From Carposina sasakii (lineage: Eukaryota > Arthropoda > Insecta > Lepidoptera > Carposinidae), in the NCBI GenBank assembly GCA_014607495.2, contig CP053163.1:2026716-2090715 (forward strand): a stretch of 64,000 bases of DNA. The letters run 5' to 3'. The position numbers were made by a program, and so were the translations under genes. Under the pieces are notes generated by a model, which had not been told where the DNA came from, did not search any database, and worked only from the letters and a program-made list of their open reading frames with translations. Every line of letters starts with the position of its first letter. The first letter of the stretch is position 1. This document shows, one piece after another, positions 1-13,100 of this stretch.

Positions 1-325
1 CCGATCATTTCTTCATGGAAGCATACCTGGGAAGTGTCTGGGTCTCAACATATTAGGTCCAAAGTTGAGTAAATATACTGCGTTTTTCTGCATAAGTGCA
101 CATTGACGCGTGTAGGAAGATTTTTTCACGAGAAATAATTAATATCTATATGAAAAAAAGCTAGCATAAACATTGGACACTATAATTTTTGCCCGATCAA
201 GTAATAATTTTTTTTTCAATAAAATTTATATCGTTTCCCATCATTTTTTTTGGCATAAACTTACTTTATTTGACGTATAGAGTATGTACCCTTCGTTAAG
301 GGTGGCAACAAAAAAACATCCTGTA
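1..325 (-). mobile_element. MITE family C, copy truncated by the window edge
   Basis: This block is a reverse-orientation copy of the sequence at 46376-46741 and 63670-64000. Shared landmarks are AAACGCAGT, the T-rich middle, GTTTATGCC and the terminus CCTGTA at 320-325. The copy runs off the left edge. It lies in the unc-13 intron just downstream of the C2B exon. Confidence 0.85.
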
Positions 326-458
326 TACCAATATGAATTGGGCAACCTTTAAGCAGATGTCAAAATATAATAAAAGTGTTAGAAGTTAGGCGAAGAGTCT
401 GTCTAATAGAGCCAAAACTGCGAGCGTGCGGTCCAGAGCCGCAAAAGAGAATTTAAAC

Positions 459-565
459 CTGTAATGGCGATCTTGCACGACCATTTTGAAGTTCCCTCAA
501 TGGTTACTTGCTCGGCCTGCTCTAGACTGTCTATGTGAGTGTCAGGGTCGACGTTAAAAGTCCGT
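459..565 (-). CDS. unc-13: unc-13 exon leading into the C2B domain
   Basis: This 107-nt exon follows a pyrimidine-rich acceptor (GTTTCCAG, 573-566) and ends at a GTTTAA donor (458-453). Joined to the previous exon in phase 2 it reads RRTFNVDPDTHIDSLEQA, then EQVTIEGTSKWSCKIAIT, and leaves one base of the next codon. The GTSKWSxKIAIT stretch is the start of the Ca2+- and phospholipid-binding C2B domain in Unc13 family members; the family usually has Ala where Cys is read here. The remaining C2B exons, the MUN domain and C2C are not in the window. The frame is open throughout. Confidence 0.92.
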
Positions 566-1632
566 CTGGAAACGAAATACGTTTATTTAGTGGGTGTTAC
601 CATTGCCGGCTGATCTGCTGCGTTCACTGCCTCTGCTCCTGTAGGGGTATTGTTTGCTGTATGGCTAGTTCCCCAACCTGTGATTGCGATTTTGGCGCTC
701 CATTTCGATGTCCCGTCCAGCACTGATTGCTTCACGGTACTATCATGTGCGCGTTGGACCCTCAGGTTCTATGCTGAATACCTGTCTGTTACACATATAT
801 CTATGTCAGCCATTATTTTGGAATTTCTAATATATTCATGGTAATAGAAGATAGATAAAGTACTCAATCTTATTCTTAACAAGACTCACACAAAAGAATA
901 ATATTTTCTAGTACATACATCAGTAACTCTAGAATAAAATATTGGAAGTATTCCTTTCAAGAATTAATTAATAAGCTACAGCAGTGGACTGTTGATACAG
1001 GCAAATTGATGATAAAGTCATCCAACGGAAAGTTTATTCCAGAACAAAATATGACATATTTGAAACGACTTATTTCATAGACAAACAGAAGATTTTGTGT
1101 AAATGAGGCTTTAGATTTATCTCGATGTTAAACCTAAGCATAATCAAAAAATAAATAAATTGAAAATTATCAGGCATACATCCCACTTTGACAAAGGGCA
1201 ATAAGCTGAAAAAATATGTAATAAGACATGGTGTTAAAAATATCACAATGAGGCAAGATTTCTTAAACACATTCACTTTTATAGCCCATAATTTTGGTAA
1301 TGCATACCTATACAAAAACAAATCTGATATGAAGCTCTGTTTTAAATATTTTTTTCTGTGCATATTTGAAATGGACAGTATTGGACAGGTATTATTGTTT
1401 ACAATGAAGTGAATTACGACTAACCCATTCAGTGGAAAATCGAATTTCAGAACCGAATCGTAAAACTCTTCGGGAAGTAAAAATGTCTCTAAAATGTATA
1501 CTACTGACTTGATTTATTCGCAATAATCCTCAATGCAATTACTTGAGTGTGTGGTAACAAATTTTATTTTAAGTACCTTAGTTTTAGCGCTTCTGGCAGA
1601 AAAGAAATGATCTAAAAACTAAATTTAAATAC

Positions 1633-1753
1633 CTGATGAGTTCAAAGATTTCCGGTTTGTCTCGTTCGCGTTGTTTCATCCGTTCCTTCATGGCTGTGAT
1701 GATGGAGTTGGCTTTATCTTCTGCACCATGCTTCGAGGACTTTTCGGCGGCCC
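1633..1753 (-). CDS. unc-13: unc-13 exon, helical linker between C1 and C2B
   Basis: Entered in phase 1, the exon reads [18 protein letters not shown], then [22 protein letters not shown] and two bases of an Arg codon. This is the charged linker that directly follows C1 in Unc13 proteins; the usual first Arg here reads Gly or Arg depending on the split codon (A from the previous exon plus GG gives Arg). The acceptor is TTTCGCAG (1761-1754) and the donor GTATTT (1632-1627), which is weaker than the others in the gene. There are no breaks. In structures of Munc13 this linker helps set the relative position of C1 and C2B. Confidence 0.95.
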
Positions 1754-1773
1754 CTGCGAAACACACCACTGCT

Positions 1774-1990
1774 CAGGCTCGTGCCAAGAGTTCTTTGGGC
1801 CGCGGGTAGCGCCAAGGAAGGGCCCCCAACCCTGCGTTCAGGCCCGCCACGACCACTCACAGGCTTCGACCAAACCAGATGCCTACTTTATATTCGAACC
1901 TGTTACTCTCTGACGTAAGCTCTAAAGAGGTCGACAACCCGGAGCGGCGCCGGCCGAGGCGGGCCTAAGCACGACGCCTCTGCAAATGTA
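1774..1990. other. GC-rich block inside an unc-13 intron
   Basis: This part of the intron 5' to the post-C1 linker exon is far richer in G+C and CpG than its surroundings (for example GGAGCGGCGCCGGCCGAGG). I see no extended reading frame with coding character and no match to the other repeat families of the window. It could be an old repeat, a regulatory island or a conserved RNA structure. Confidence 0.4.
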
Positions 1991-4463
<2,473 letters not shown>

Positions 4464-4705
4464 TTATCTTAAATTTAGCAACTGCTATATGGTTAAAGAT
4501 TGCATATTTATTCTTAAATAATATCTCCATTTCTTTTCCTTTAATAATAAATAGAGATTGACGTCCTAATGCCACTGCTACATTATCTTGTTTATCAGAA
4601 ATATCAAAAATACAAATGTGATAACTTGTCTCATCACTATGATTTTAGTAGAATCATCATTGGCTAAATGAGTGGGCATACAAGAACGTAGTTTGTTGTA
4701 CTTAC

Positions 4706-4778
4706 AAGTTCTTCATCATCAAGGTGGCTCTATGTACTGCCGATGTAAGTCCTGCGTTCCTTTAGTTGCTGCGATAGT
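4706..4778 (-). CDS. unc-13: unc-13 exon before C1 domain, with two apparent 1-nt losses
   Basis: The exon has a good acceptor (ATGCAG, 4784-4779) and a consensus donor (GTAAGT, 4705-4700). Family members carry about 25 residues here, of the form (x)xAATKRNAGLTSAVxRATL followed by (N/D)DEEL. The sequence reads TIAATK in frame 1, then NAGLTSAVHRATL only after adding one base near 4760, then DEEL only after adding another near 4719. The length is 73 nt, whereas 75 would preserve phase 0 on both sides. As given, the frame meets a stop in this exon. Either the assembly lacks two bases or this copy of the exon is damaged; a second intact copy was not found in the neighbouring introns. Confidence 0.85.
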
Positions 4779-6900
4779 CTGCATTTTTCAAAAAGAACTT
4801 TAGTAACCTCATATAAAACATACTAACTTTGTGTGAAAAGCATGTGTTAATTGCCTTGTAAAGTAAACAAAAATGCTATTTTGTGAGTTTTCTCTACTCA
4901 TGCTTGGTATAGCTGTTGTATAAGCCTTTTTTAAATTCGCTATTTTGGTATTTTCTACTAAATGATGAATCAAAATTGCTTGCAAATGTTGTTTATGAAT
5001 GGAATTCAATAGTGTTACAAGAAAAATCATATTACAAGTCGTTCAATTCACAAGTGCATGAAAATTAAGATGTGTTCAAATAAAATATTTATTACACGGT
5101 AATAATACAATGAACCTGTTATATGTTTAAAAAGTAGTATTGTAATAAAAAAAACGTGCATGTATGTATAATTAATTACTAATTATGATAATAATAGTTA
5201 ATCGTAATTTTATTAATATATCTTAATAACATGCAGAAGCAGAATCTAAATTTAATAAACACTGTGCAAGCAAACTGTTGTTCGATTGAGTGAATGGAAT
5301 TACCAATACACGTTCTTTCTCATTCACTCACTAATGCATACATAGAAGAAAGTGTTATTGGGAGAAAAGTACCTTGAGAACCTGCGGGTCCGTGATGAAG
5401 GGATAAAAAGGCATTTTTCATTAATTATTATCAGGAGCAAGATACATTTGGTGTGGTTCAGCTACAGTTTTTCTGGTGACCCCTAATTTTCTAGCTTAAG
5501 GTTGATTGGAAGATATAGGCCAATTAAGAGCAGGGTAGGCCATAGGTGGTGATAGTTAGAAAGGGCAACATTAATAATTTACAGGTAACATATATAGGTA
5601 CATACACATCAATGGAAATAGAAGAGTTCACATCTTTTATAAAAAAATATTATATTAATATTCAATTTATAGTGAACAATTTATGAGGAAACATATTTGA
5701 ACCAAATAATAATATCACTTAAGTTAGATAACACTCCCATTTTTATTTTTATGTGTCAATGCAATGTTTGCAATGTTAGCTGGTCAGTTTTATTTAAGTT
5801 ATTAAAATATATTATATTTACTATAGCATACTAAAATCTTCCTCTTTGAGTCACCGGTAAGACAACCCAACATTAATATTATATTACCAATGCGAAAAGA
5901 TCTAAATTCTAAATTGAATAACATGTATTCAGCTACAAAAATCTAATTTCCCCATAAATTGTTCAGAATATACACAGTATAAAAATTTTCCTTGAAGAAG
6001 AAAACATTTATTACGCGCCTAATGATACTAAGCGCCAGTAAGCATACGACGATGCGAGCGTATACATTTATGGCCAGTTTCATGTAAATATGTACGAATT
6101 TAATATATTTCTTCGCGAAATGTTTTTAGGAAAATATTCGCTCTTTTGATGTGCTATTAAGTACCTGGTTTGATATGAGAAAAGCTGTTTTTGCTATAAA
6201 AGTTTTCTTATAAAGCGTTAAATGAAAATGTAATAAATAAATGACTTTCTGGTAAAGTATTAGAAACTTTGTGGAAGCTGAAAGATATTTATATCACAGA
6301 ATGATGTTAGTAATAAAATTTATTCAAAATCAAAGACATGAATACATTAATTATGTTCTATGTTTTGTTGTTTTAAGACAATGTATCCATTAAACTTAAT
6401 TTGAATGTAACGATAAAAATATTATTTTAGACAAGAAAATTGACTACGGCCTATGATTTTATTTATATTTACAGTAAAGCCCCAAGTGCACAAAGTTAGA
6501 CTTAGACTTTATATTATTATAGCCTATTGCAGTTCAGTCTTTTTAACAGCCCATAACACATCATCGCTATTTATTATCGAAAGCATTAAAGTAGAAAAAT
6601 AGCAAAATAGTTTTTCACTTTACTGTGTTGTGACTTTACTTTAGAGCTTTGATACCTACTTCTATTATAAGTATCTTAATAAACATACAAAAAATAGGAC
6701 ACTATGCATTTCTTGAAATATAATGTAGAAAATCTTTGAACAATATTTGACAGTAATCAATTAAAATAGCGTTTGTTACAGAACATCCATCAAACCAGAT
6801 TGTTGATAACCGATAAGAGAGCTTGACTTACATCCAAAACTGGCCAAAGAAAATAACTAGCTTACTGCCATTCGATATGTTTTGATATGTCGATACTTAC
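4779..6900. other. Intron of unc-13, nothing recognised
   Basis: AT-rich intron sequence between the SNIDSMPDIRP exon and the 73-nt exon. I looked for a second, intact copy of the 73-nt exon because the annotated one is broken, and did not find one by eye. Confidence 0.6.
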
Positions 6901-6991
6901 AAGTTCCGACACGAGAGGAATCGATTTCCGCCTCGGCCTGATGTCGGGCATACTGTCGATGTTGCTGTAGAAGGGGTTATCACCGGGGTGC
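6901..6991 (-). CDS. unc-13: unc-13 exon, conserved SNIDSMPDIRPRRKSIPLVSEL block
   Basis: This 91-nt exon (acceptor TTTTTCAG at 6999-6992, donor GTAAGT at 6900-6895) completes a Gly codon and encodes HPGDNPFYSNIDSMPD followed by IRPRRKSIPLVSEL. The same block precedes the C1 domain in insect Unc13 and vertebrate Munc13-1, so recognition is secure. It links the isoform-specific N-terminus to the shared regulatory core. It enters in phase 2 and ends in phase 0, consistent with both neighbouring exons. Confidence 0.95.
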
Positions 6992-6999
6992 CTGAAAAA

Positions 7000-7715
7000 C
7001 ATCTTATTTTTTTGAGAACATTCGCATTTATTGGTGACAACCGACTGGCGCAGAGGTGGTGACTTGGTGACCCTGTATTCTACACTATATCACACTGCGG
7101 TCACCACCAGCCCAGAATGAAGGCGAAAACCGCTCGATGGCCTGGAGGAGGCCTAGGTCCAGCCACGAGCTGATGTATTTGTGTACTGCATAGGAAGTAC
7201 CCTGACTTTAACATAGGCCTTCCCCTAAATTATGATCATTTCATCATATCAATGTTTGATTTTTTGAATTAGTGCTTTTGAACTGCGGCTTAGAAGGCAA
7301 TATCATTAACAAACTGCGCTAAATTGGTCATAAACTGTACACACAGACACCGTGCACCGCTATAGTATACTGTATAATGTGTATAATGGTCGCGCAACAA
7401 GCGTCTGCGCTGGTCGTACTGCCAAATTGATCACGTAACCAATTGGACAACCGTGAGTAGCTCCCTACACCTATTACTTTATGTGGTGTCCATTTTGGCA
7501 GCTTGCGAACACCACGGTCGCGCTGCCATTATCGCTCGGTTAAATATAGGCCTAATGGACTAAAATGATACCTAAAACATTTTCACATGCAAATAAAGTA
7601 ACTTACTATTTTACATTACATTTACCTTTCTAGTGTATATTTCAGTCACATCTGAAGGGAAACGAGGTGAGGTGACCAGAATTAGCCTTAATAGATTAAA
7701 GAAAAAAAAAACAAA
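7000..7715. other. Intron of unc-13 with a moderately GC-rich part
   Basis: The interval 7030-7560 is less AT-rich than neighbouring introns and includes GGAGGAGGCCTAGGTCCAG (about 7145-7163), vaguely like the RTE tail found elsewhere. No exon with matching phase was found. Confidence 0.4.
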
Positions 7716-7721
7716 ACATAC

Positions 7722-7768
7722 CCATTTCCTCGGCCTCCCTGCTCGTTAAATCCACCGGAGGAGCCATT
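7722..7768 (-). CDS. unc-13: unc-13 exon, 47 nt, Gly-rich linker
   Basis: A polypyrimidine run and AG acceptor (7770-7769) precede this 47-nt exon, and GTATGT follows it (7721-7716). Entered in phase 0 from the giant exon it reads NGSSGGFNEQGGRGN plus two bases of a Gly codon, which the next exon completes. It has no stop in this frame, and the phases match on both sides. The peptide is a flexible Gly-rich linker without a known motif. Small size and Gly-rich content suggest it may be skipped in some isoforms, but skipping would shift the frame because 47 is not a multiple of 3. Confidence 0.82.
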
Positions 7769-7770
7769 CT

Positions 7771-10155
7771 AAAAAAAACAAAAAACAAACAATTAAACAA
7801 AAAAAAAAATTAAAATGAACAAAAATGATACATTTTATTGAAAAAATATAACAATAATTCAACAAAATCACTTCGATCAATTTTTCATGACAATCTAGTT
7901 AAAGCGCGAGGTGCCAAAATATATTTAAATTTAATTTTTTTTCTACACATTTAGTCTCTACCCAATTATTTTAAGCATGAAAAATTTATCGCAATGAGAA
8001 TGACAAATAGTGTGTCCTAATATGCAGAATCAATATTCACAAACAATTTCCCTTAGATACAGTAACAATTAATAACGCTAAAGGGCTTTAAAATATTATA
8101 GCAAGACGTTTTTAGGGTGGCTAAAAATGTTTCGATGACATAGAAATAAAATATACAAGTATTGTATACTCGAAACATTAAGTAAGATATTATGACGAAG
8201 ATAGAACTTAACTATTAGATCGAAGATGTATGATTATTTTTATTTCGTTAGTTTTGAGAAAACAAAATACGAATGGAGATTATATTCTTCAAATAATGTT
8301 TTCAAATAACATGACAAATATGTGATAACTATTGTGTTCGAGTAGAGTATGTAAATGGTCTCAAAAACTGTTTTCCAATTATTTCATGACATCAATTTTA
8401 AAAATTTAAACTTGAACTCGAATTATTTCTTCATCGTATTTACTATTGCTTAAATCGCCCATAGTTCAACTACATTTTCAATCAACACCTAATTTTTTCC
8501 ACTAAATACTCACGATTACGACAAAGTGCGCGCTACGTATCATGATAAAAGTGTAAATAGCTATATAACGATTCTTCTAGGCTTTTTATATCTATGTTTA
8601 TCATATAAGTACTTATAAAATGGAAAATGATTCTATGAGGTTAACATTTCGTAAAGTTACCGCAGAAGTTATTTAAAATAATTTCAAGACATTGCACTTT
8701 TATACCGTAGATATTAAATATACTTTGTAATGAGAAAATCTGAAATTTAAATAAATTTGTAACAGTTTCTTGTCGTGATATGAGATGATATGATAATGGA
8801 ATTTTTGTACGTCTTATAAACAATAGAACATGTTTTTATGCACATTTTTTATCATTTTCAATAGCTCTGAAGTACGATGCATTGCATTGCATATGCATGG
8901 AATAGCTTAAAGAAACAAGACTGGGAAGAAAGATAGACATAAACTCTGGGCAGAATTTGTGGTGGTACTTACTTAGGTATTTGTAAATATACCTATAAAG
9001 TTTCCCTTCGTTTATTTTTAGTAATTCGTCTACCATCTTTTCCATTCCAAAGAACACTTATGTAAAAGCACAATTATGTAATTTAAGCAACATATTAATT
9101 TGCACTAATAATACTGACTAACTATTCATCATTTCAAACATCCTAATCTAAGATAAGTACAAAATGATTGTAAATGAGTAACGTCATATTATAATAGTAA
9201 AACTGTATATATCTAAAGCGTTATATAAAATCCAATATATCATTATAATATGCGTAGAAAGTTCTTAGTACCTTTGTGGCGGTAAAATCTAGTTATTGCC
9301 ATAATTAAAAGAACAGCGTTTCATTTACTACTGGTTATAATATTACATAAGTTATAATAGCTTTATGCAAGCTACGAGTCCACTGTGTATGTTAATATTG
9401 TACTAATTTCAGCTTTATGCCTTTTCAATATGTTTCGTGATGAAATAAAATATGTTCAATGTTAATGTAATACTGAACAGATATTTTTTTGTAGAATATA
9501 CTGAACTCTGAACAAGATTTTTGAAGAAAAATAACTATCGAATAAAAATAGTACTATCGCATAAAACTTTAAGAATTCTTGTAATAAGATACATAATATA
9601 TATATAAGAGATACATTTCTAGAATTCATTAAACATAATTATAGAGGTTTAATTTAATAAGTTGAGAGTAGATTCTCTCACGATGAAATGAAATTAGTAT
9701 GATTATTTCCTAGTTGACTCGTAACCTGCGGTTAACCTAAATGTAAAATATTGTTTATCACTAGCACCCTATTCTATAAAATGGAAATTTTACTATTGAA
9801 GTTGCACGTTTGGTTGAACAAAATGATTTACTATCACAACCACAGCGGAGTTACTATTTAAAATTGAATTTGAATTCTATTAGTGAATGATCTTCAAATG
9901 TAACTGGATAACATTAAAATGGACGACTGAATACGATAGTAATTAATACAACTACAGCTATAACAATACTTTAAAACGTACGATTATAATACTTACGGAA
10001 CAAATGTATAGGAAAGCATGTTTCATAATTGCAGATTTGCAAAAAGTATATCAGTCTAACTTGGATTTTATTTCATAAACAAGATTGTTTTACGACTTTT
10101 CGGCTAAACAGAATTAACTCTTAACTCTAATTTCGTGAAATTTTTGCATAAGATA
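7771..10155. other. Intron of unc-13, nothing recognised
   Basis: AT-rich intron after the giant exon. In-frame read-through of the donor would add only VSYLMQKFHEIRVKS before a stop at 10114, so an unspliced transcript would give a truncated protein lacking C1, C2B and MUN. Confidence 0.6.
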
Positions 10156-10161
10156 ACTTAC

Positions 10162-13100
10162 GCCAGCGCTAACCTTGTCCTTTTCATTGGAAGGCGTAGT
10201 TTCTACGGGTGAGTCGGCGGCCTTATCTTCAGCTTTACGGTCCTTTAGAGCTTTTAGTAATTTCCACTTGCTTCCAACGGGTGCGTCTTGTGGTGGCGGT
10301 ACTTGACGAACTGGTGGGTCTTCATGAATTCTCGGCATATCGTAATCATCATCAAGCTCGTCCCCACTTTGCACTGGACTGTCTGGACCAGAAGTCTCAC
10401 CTGAACTAGAATCGGCATAAGACTTGTCATCATCGTCTTCATCTTTGATCTGCTCTTCGTCTGTTATTTCCTCAGATGTAACTGGAAATGAAGTTATATC
10501 TTTCCAGGATTCCTTGACGGGAGTCTCGTCATACTTTGTTTTAACTGAGGCAGTTTTTAATTTTAATTCTCTAAGAACAAACGACATTTTTTCTTTCAAA
10601 TTATCATCTGGCTCAGAAGAATATTCTTCCATTTCCGGTTCTTCGGGTAAAGTTTTCTGTCTCTCTAAATCTACATGAGATTGCTGTTCCATTTCTTCGA
10701 GTTTTCTTAGTTCATAACAATACCACTCATCTTCTGAGTCAATGCTGTCTTCAGTACTTTGTCGTCTCGAGGAGACCCTTGAACCACTTCTCCAAGAATG
10801 TGTACTCCTACTGTCATCATCATCGTGTTTATTTGGTATTTCCAAGCTTTGTTGATGCCTGGGCTGAAATTTATATTGCATTCCTCGAGAGCTTTGAATT
10901 GATGGACTTCTTTCAGTAAAAGTAGAATTCGTTTCTTCTGAAACTGTGCTGCTTACAATTTCGGGAGTACTTGGTTTGCGAAGCTTATTTTCTTTTTGAG
11001 TCATAAAAACCTCATTAGGTTCTTCTTGTATTTCGACTTCTAGTTTCGGTGGAGATAGATCAGTCATTTGATCTATCTCCTGATCATCAGATACAGATGT
11101 TGATTTCCGGAGTCTGTATTTACCAAGTGCTCGAGATACGGCAAACTCTTGTGAACTGCCACTATACGATTTATTACTTTCATTTAAACATTCGTCAGAT
11201 GTCATTGACGCTTTTTTCACGTCTCCAATAGTAGCGAATATGGAAGCAGGAGATTGATTATCTTCCTTTTCTTCTTCTTCTTCAAATAAGTCAACGTTAG
11301 ATATATCTGTATCAATATCAAGCTTTTCTATTTCAGATATGTTGTCTTTTGTCATTTGGCTTATTCTAGCAAAATGAAAATCAATATCATCACTTTTATC
11401 TCTTGGTATGGCTGGTGAAGGAGTTTTTCGTTTTCTTCTATGATACATTCCGGGTCATCATTCTCATACTCTAAACCTTGTTGTTGTAGTTCTTGAATCA
11501 TTTGTTGTTGCTCAATGATTTCTTGATTATTTAGCTTTCTTTGTTTTGGTTTTGGAGGAACTTTACCAAATATATTTGCTTCATGAGTAGAATCAGAAAA
11601 CACACTATCACTATCCTCTGACTGAGCACTTGATCGGCCACCAGACCATTCAGTTTCAGATGTTTCAGGATCGGAAAGAGATTGATGACTAGCCTGTTGT
11701 TTTCTTCGTGCTTTCTGTAAGAGGCCAGACATAGATGCAACTAAGTGATACTTCTTTTTCCTTCTTTGGGCGCATAATATTCGTTCCTTTAAGGTTTTCT
11801 CTTGTTGTGGTTGTTCTACATTATCTACACCTGCAGGTAGGGAATGAGATCGATGTTTTTTAGGTAAATGTAAGTCGGGTAACCAGTGACTCATGGATGA
11901 CATAGCAGATTTTAAAGAAGATGTTCTTTTTGGTTTTTTAGCCTGTTTGTCTTGAGTTTTACCTCTCATATTAGAGGAGATTGAAAGGTAACCAGATTCA
12001 GAAACAAGTACACCACTTGTGTCAACATATTGCTCTTTCCTTTGTTGGTTATGTTCTTGTTTTATATCACCTTCATAACCTTGGCCTTGGTAATGTACAT
12101 TACCATTTCGCTGGTCATATTGCTGTTGTTTAAAATATTCTTGTTGTAGTTGATTTTGAAACTGTTTTCTTTCGGTTATACTTAAAGAATGAGATTTTAA
12201 GCTAGATGTCTCAATTGAACTTGTAGGTGATCTGTTACTACCACCTTGCCAAGATACTTGTTCATCTATAGATCTTCTCTTTGGTGATTCATTTCTAGTA
12301 GATGTTGGATAGTAAGATAATGCATCAGTAAGATTTCCTGGTGGAAAATTACTTCTGTGTTGAGTTTTGTATCCATTTTGATAAAAATGGGTATCATTTG
12401 GTCCCATTGTATTAGCTCGTGTCATTGGCCTTTTCATATTTGTAGGCAGAACAACAGTTTGAGCATGATAACTAGGTTCTGGAGGATACGAGTCCATCGC
12501 AGGTCTTGCAACGGACTCTGAAATTTCATTTCTATCTAATAATTCGGAAAAACTTCTATCTTCAGATGGCATACCCCTAGAACTACTATAAACAGTAGTG
12601 AAAATTGGTTGCCTATTTCCCGCTACTGAATATATTGAGGGCATTTCATTGCTGCAGTAATAGTCACCCAAATTAATTTGTGTCGATGAAGTAAATGGAT
12701 TTAAAGATTTCATAAATTCTTTGTCTAGTTTATTTTGCAATTTATTTATATCCCTTGCACTCAAATCTTTTTGTAGTACATTTTTATGTAGATCATAATC
12801 ACTTTTCAATTTCTTTTCTTCGTACGGGTATGAATCTACCAATGTTTCTAAGTAGGGCTTGCTATCAATTTCATAAGCCATTCTTTGAATCGTTTGCGGA
12901 GATGTTGTTTTATGTTTATGTGTGTCATGGCTACCATGTGCAATTCTACCTGTTTTAGGTGATCCTGGACTTTTTTCTAAACTGGACCATCCACTCATAG
13001 ACGATAACCCTGAATCAGACTTAGCTGCAACAATATTTGTTGTATCTCTTTTGACATGTTTAGGAGAAGTTTTAGGCGATTTCGGGGATCTTGGACTTAA

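Noticed and set aside
11361..11448. Programmed -1 ribosomal frameshift
   Set aside because: No canonical X-XXY-YYZ slippery heptamer lies in the overlap in the correct frame, and two more single-base losses in another exon make sequence error or damage more likely.
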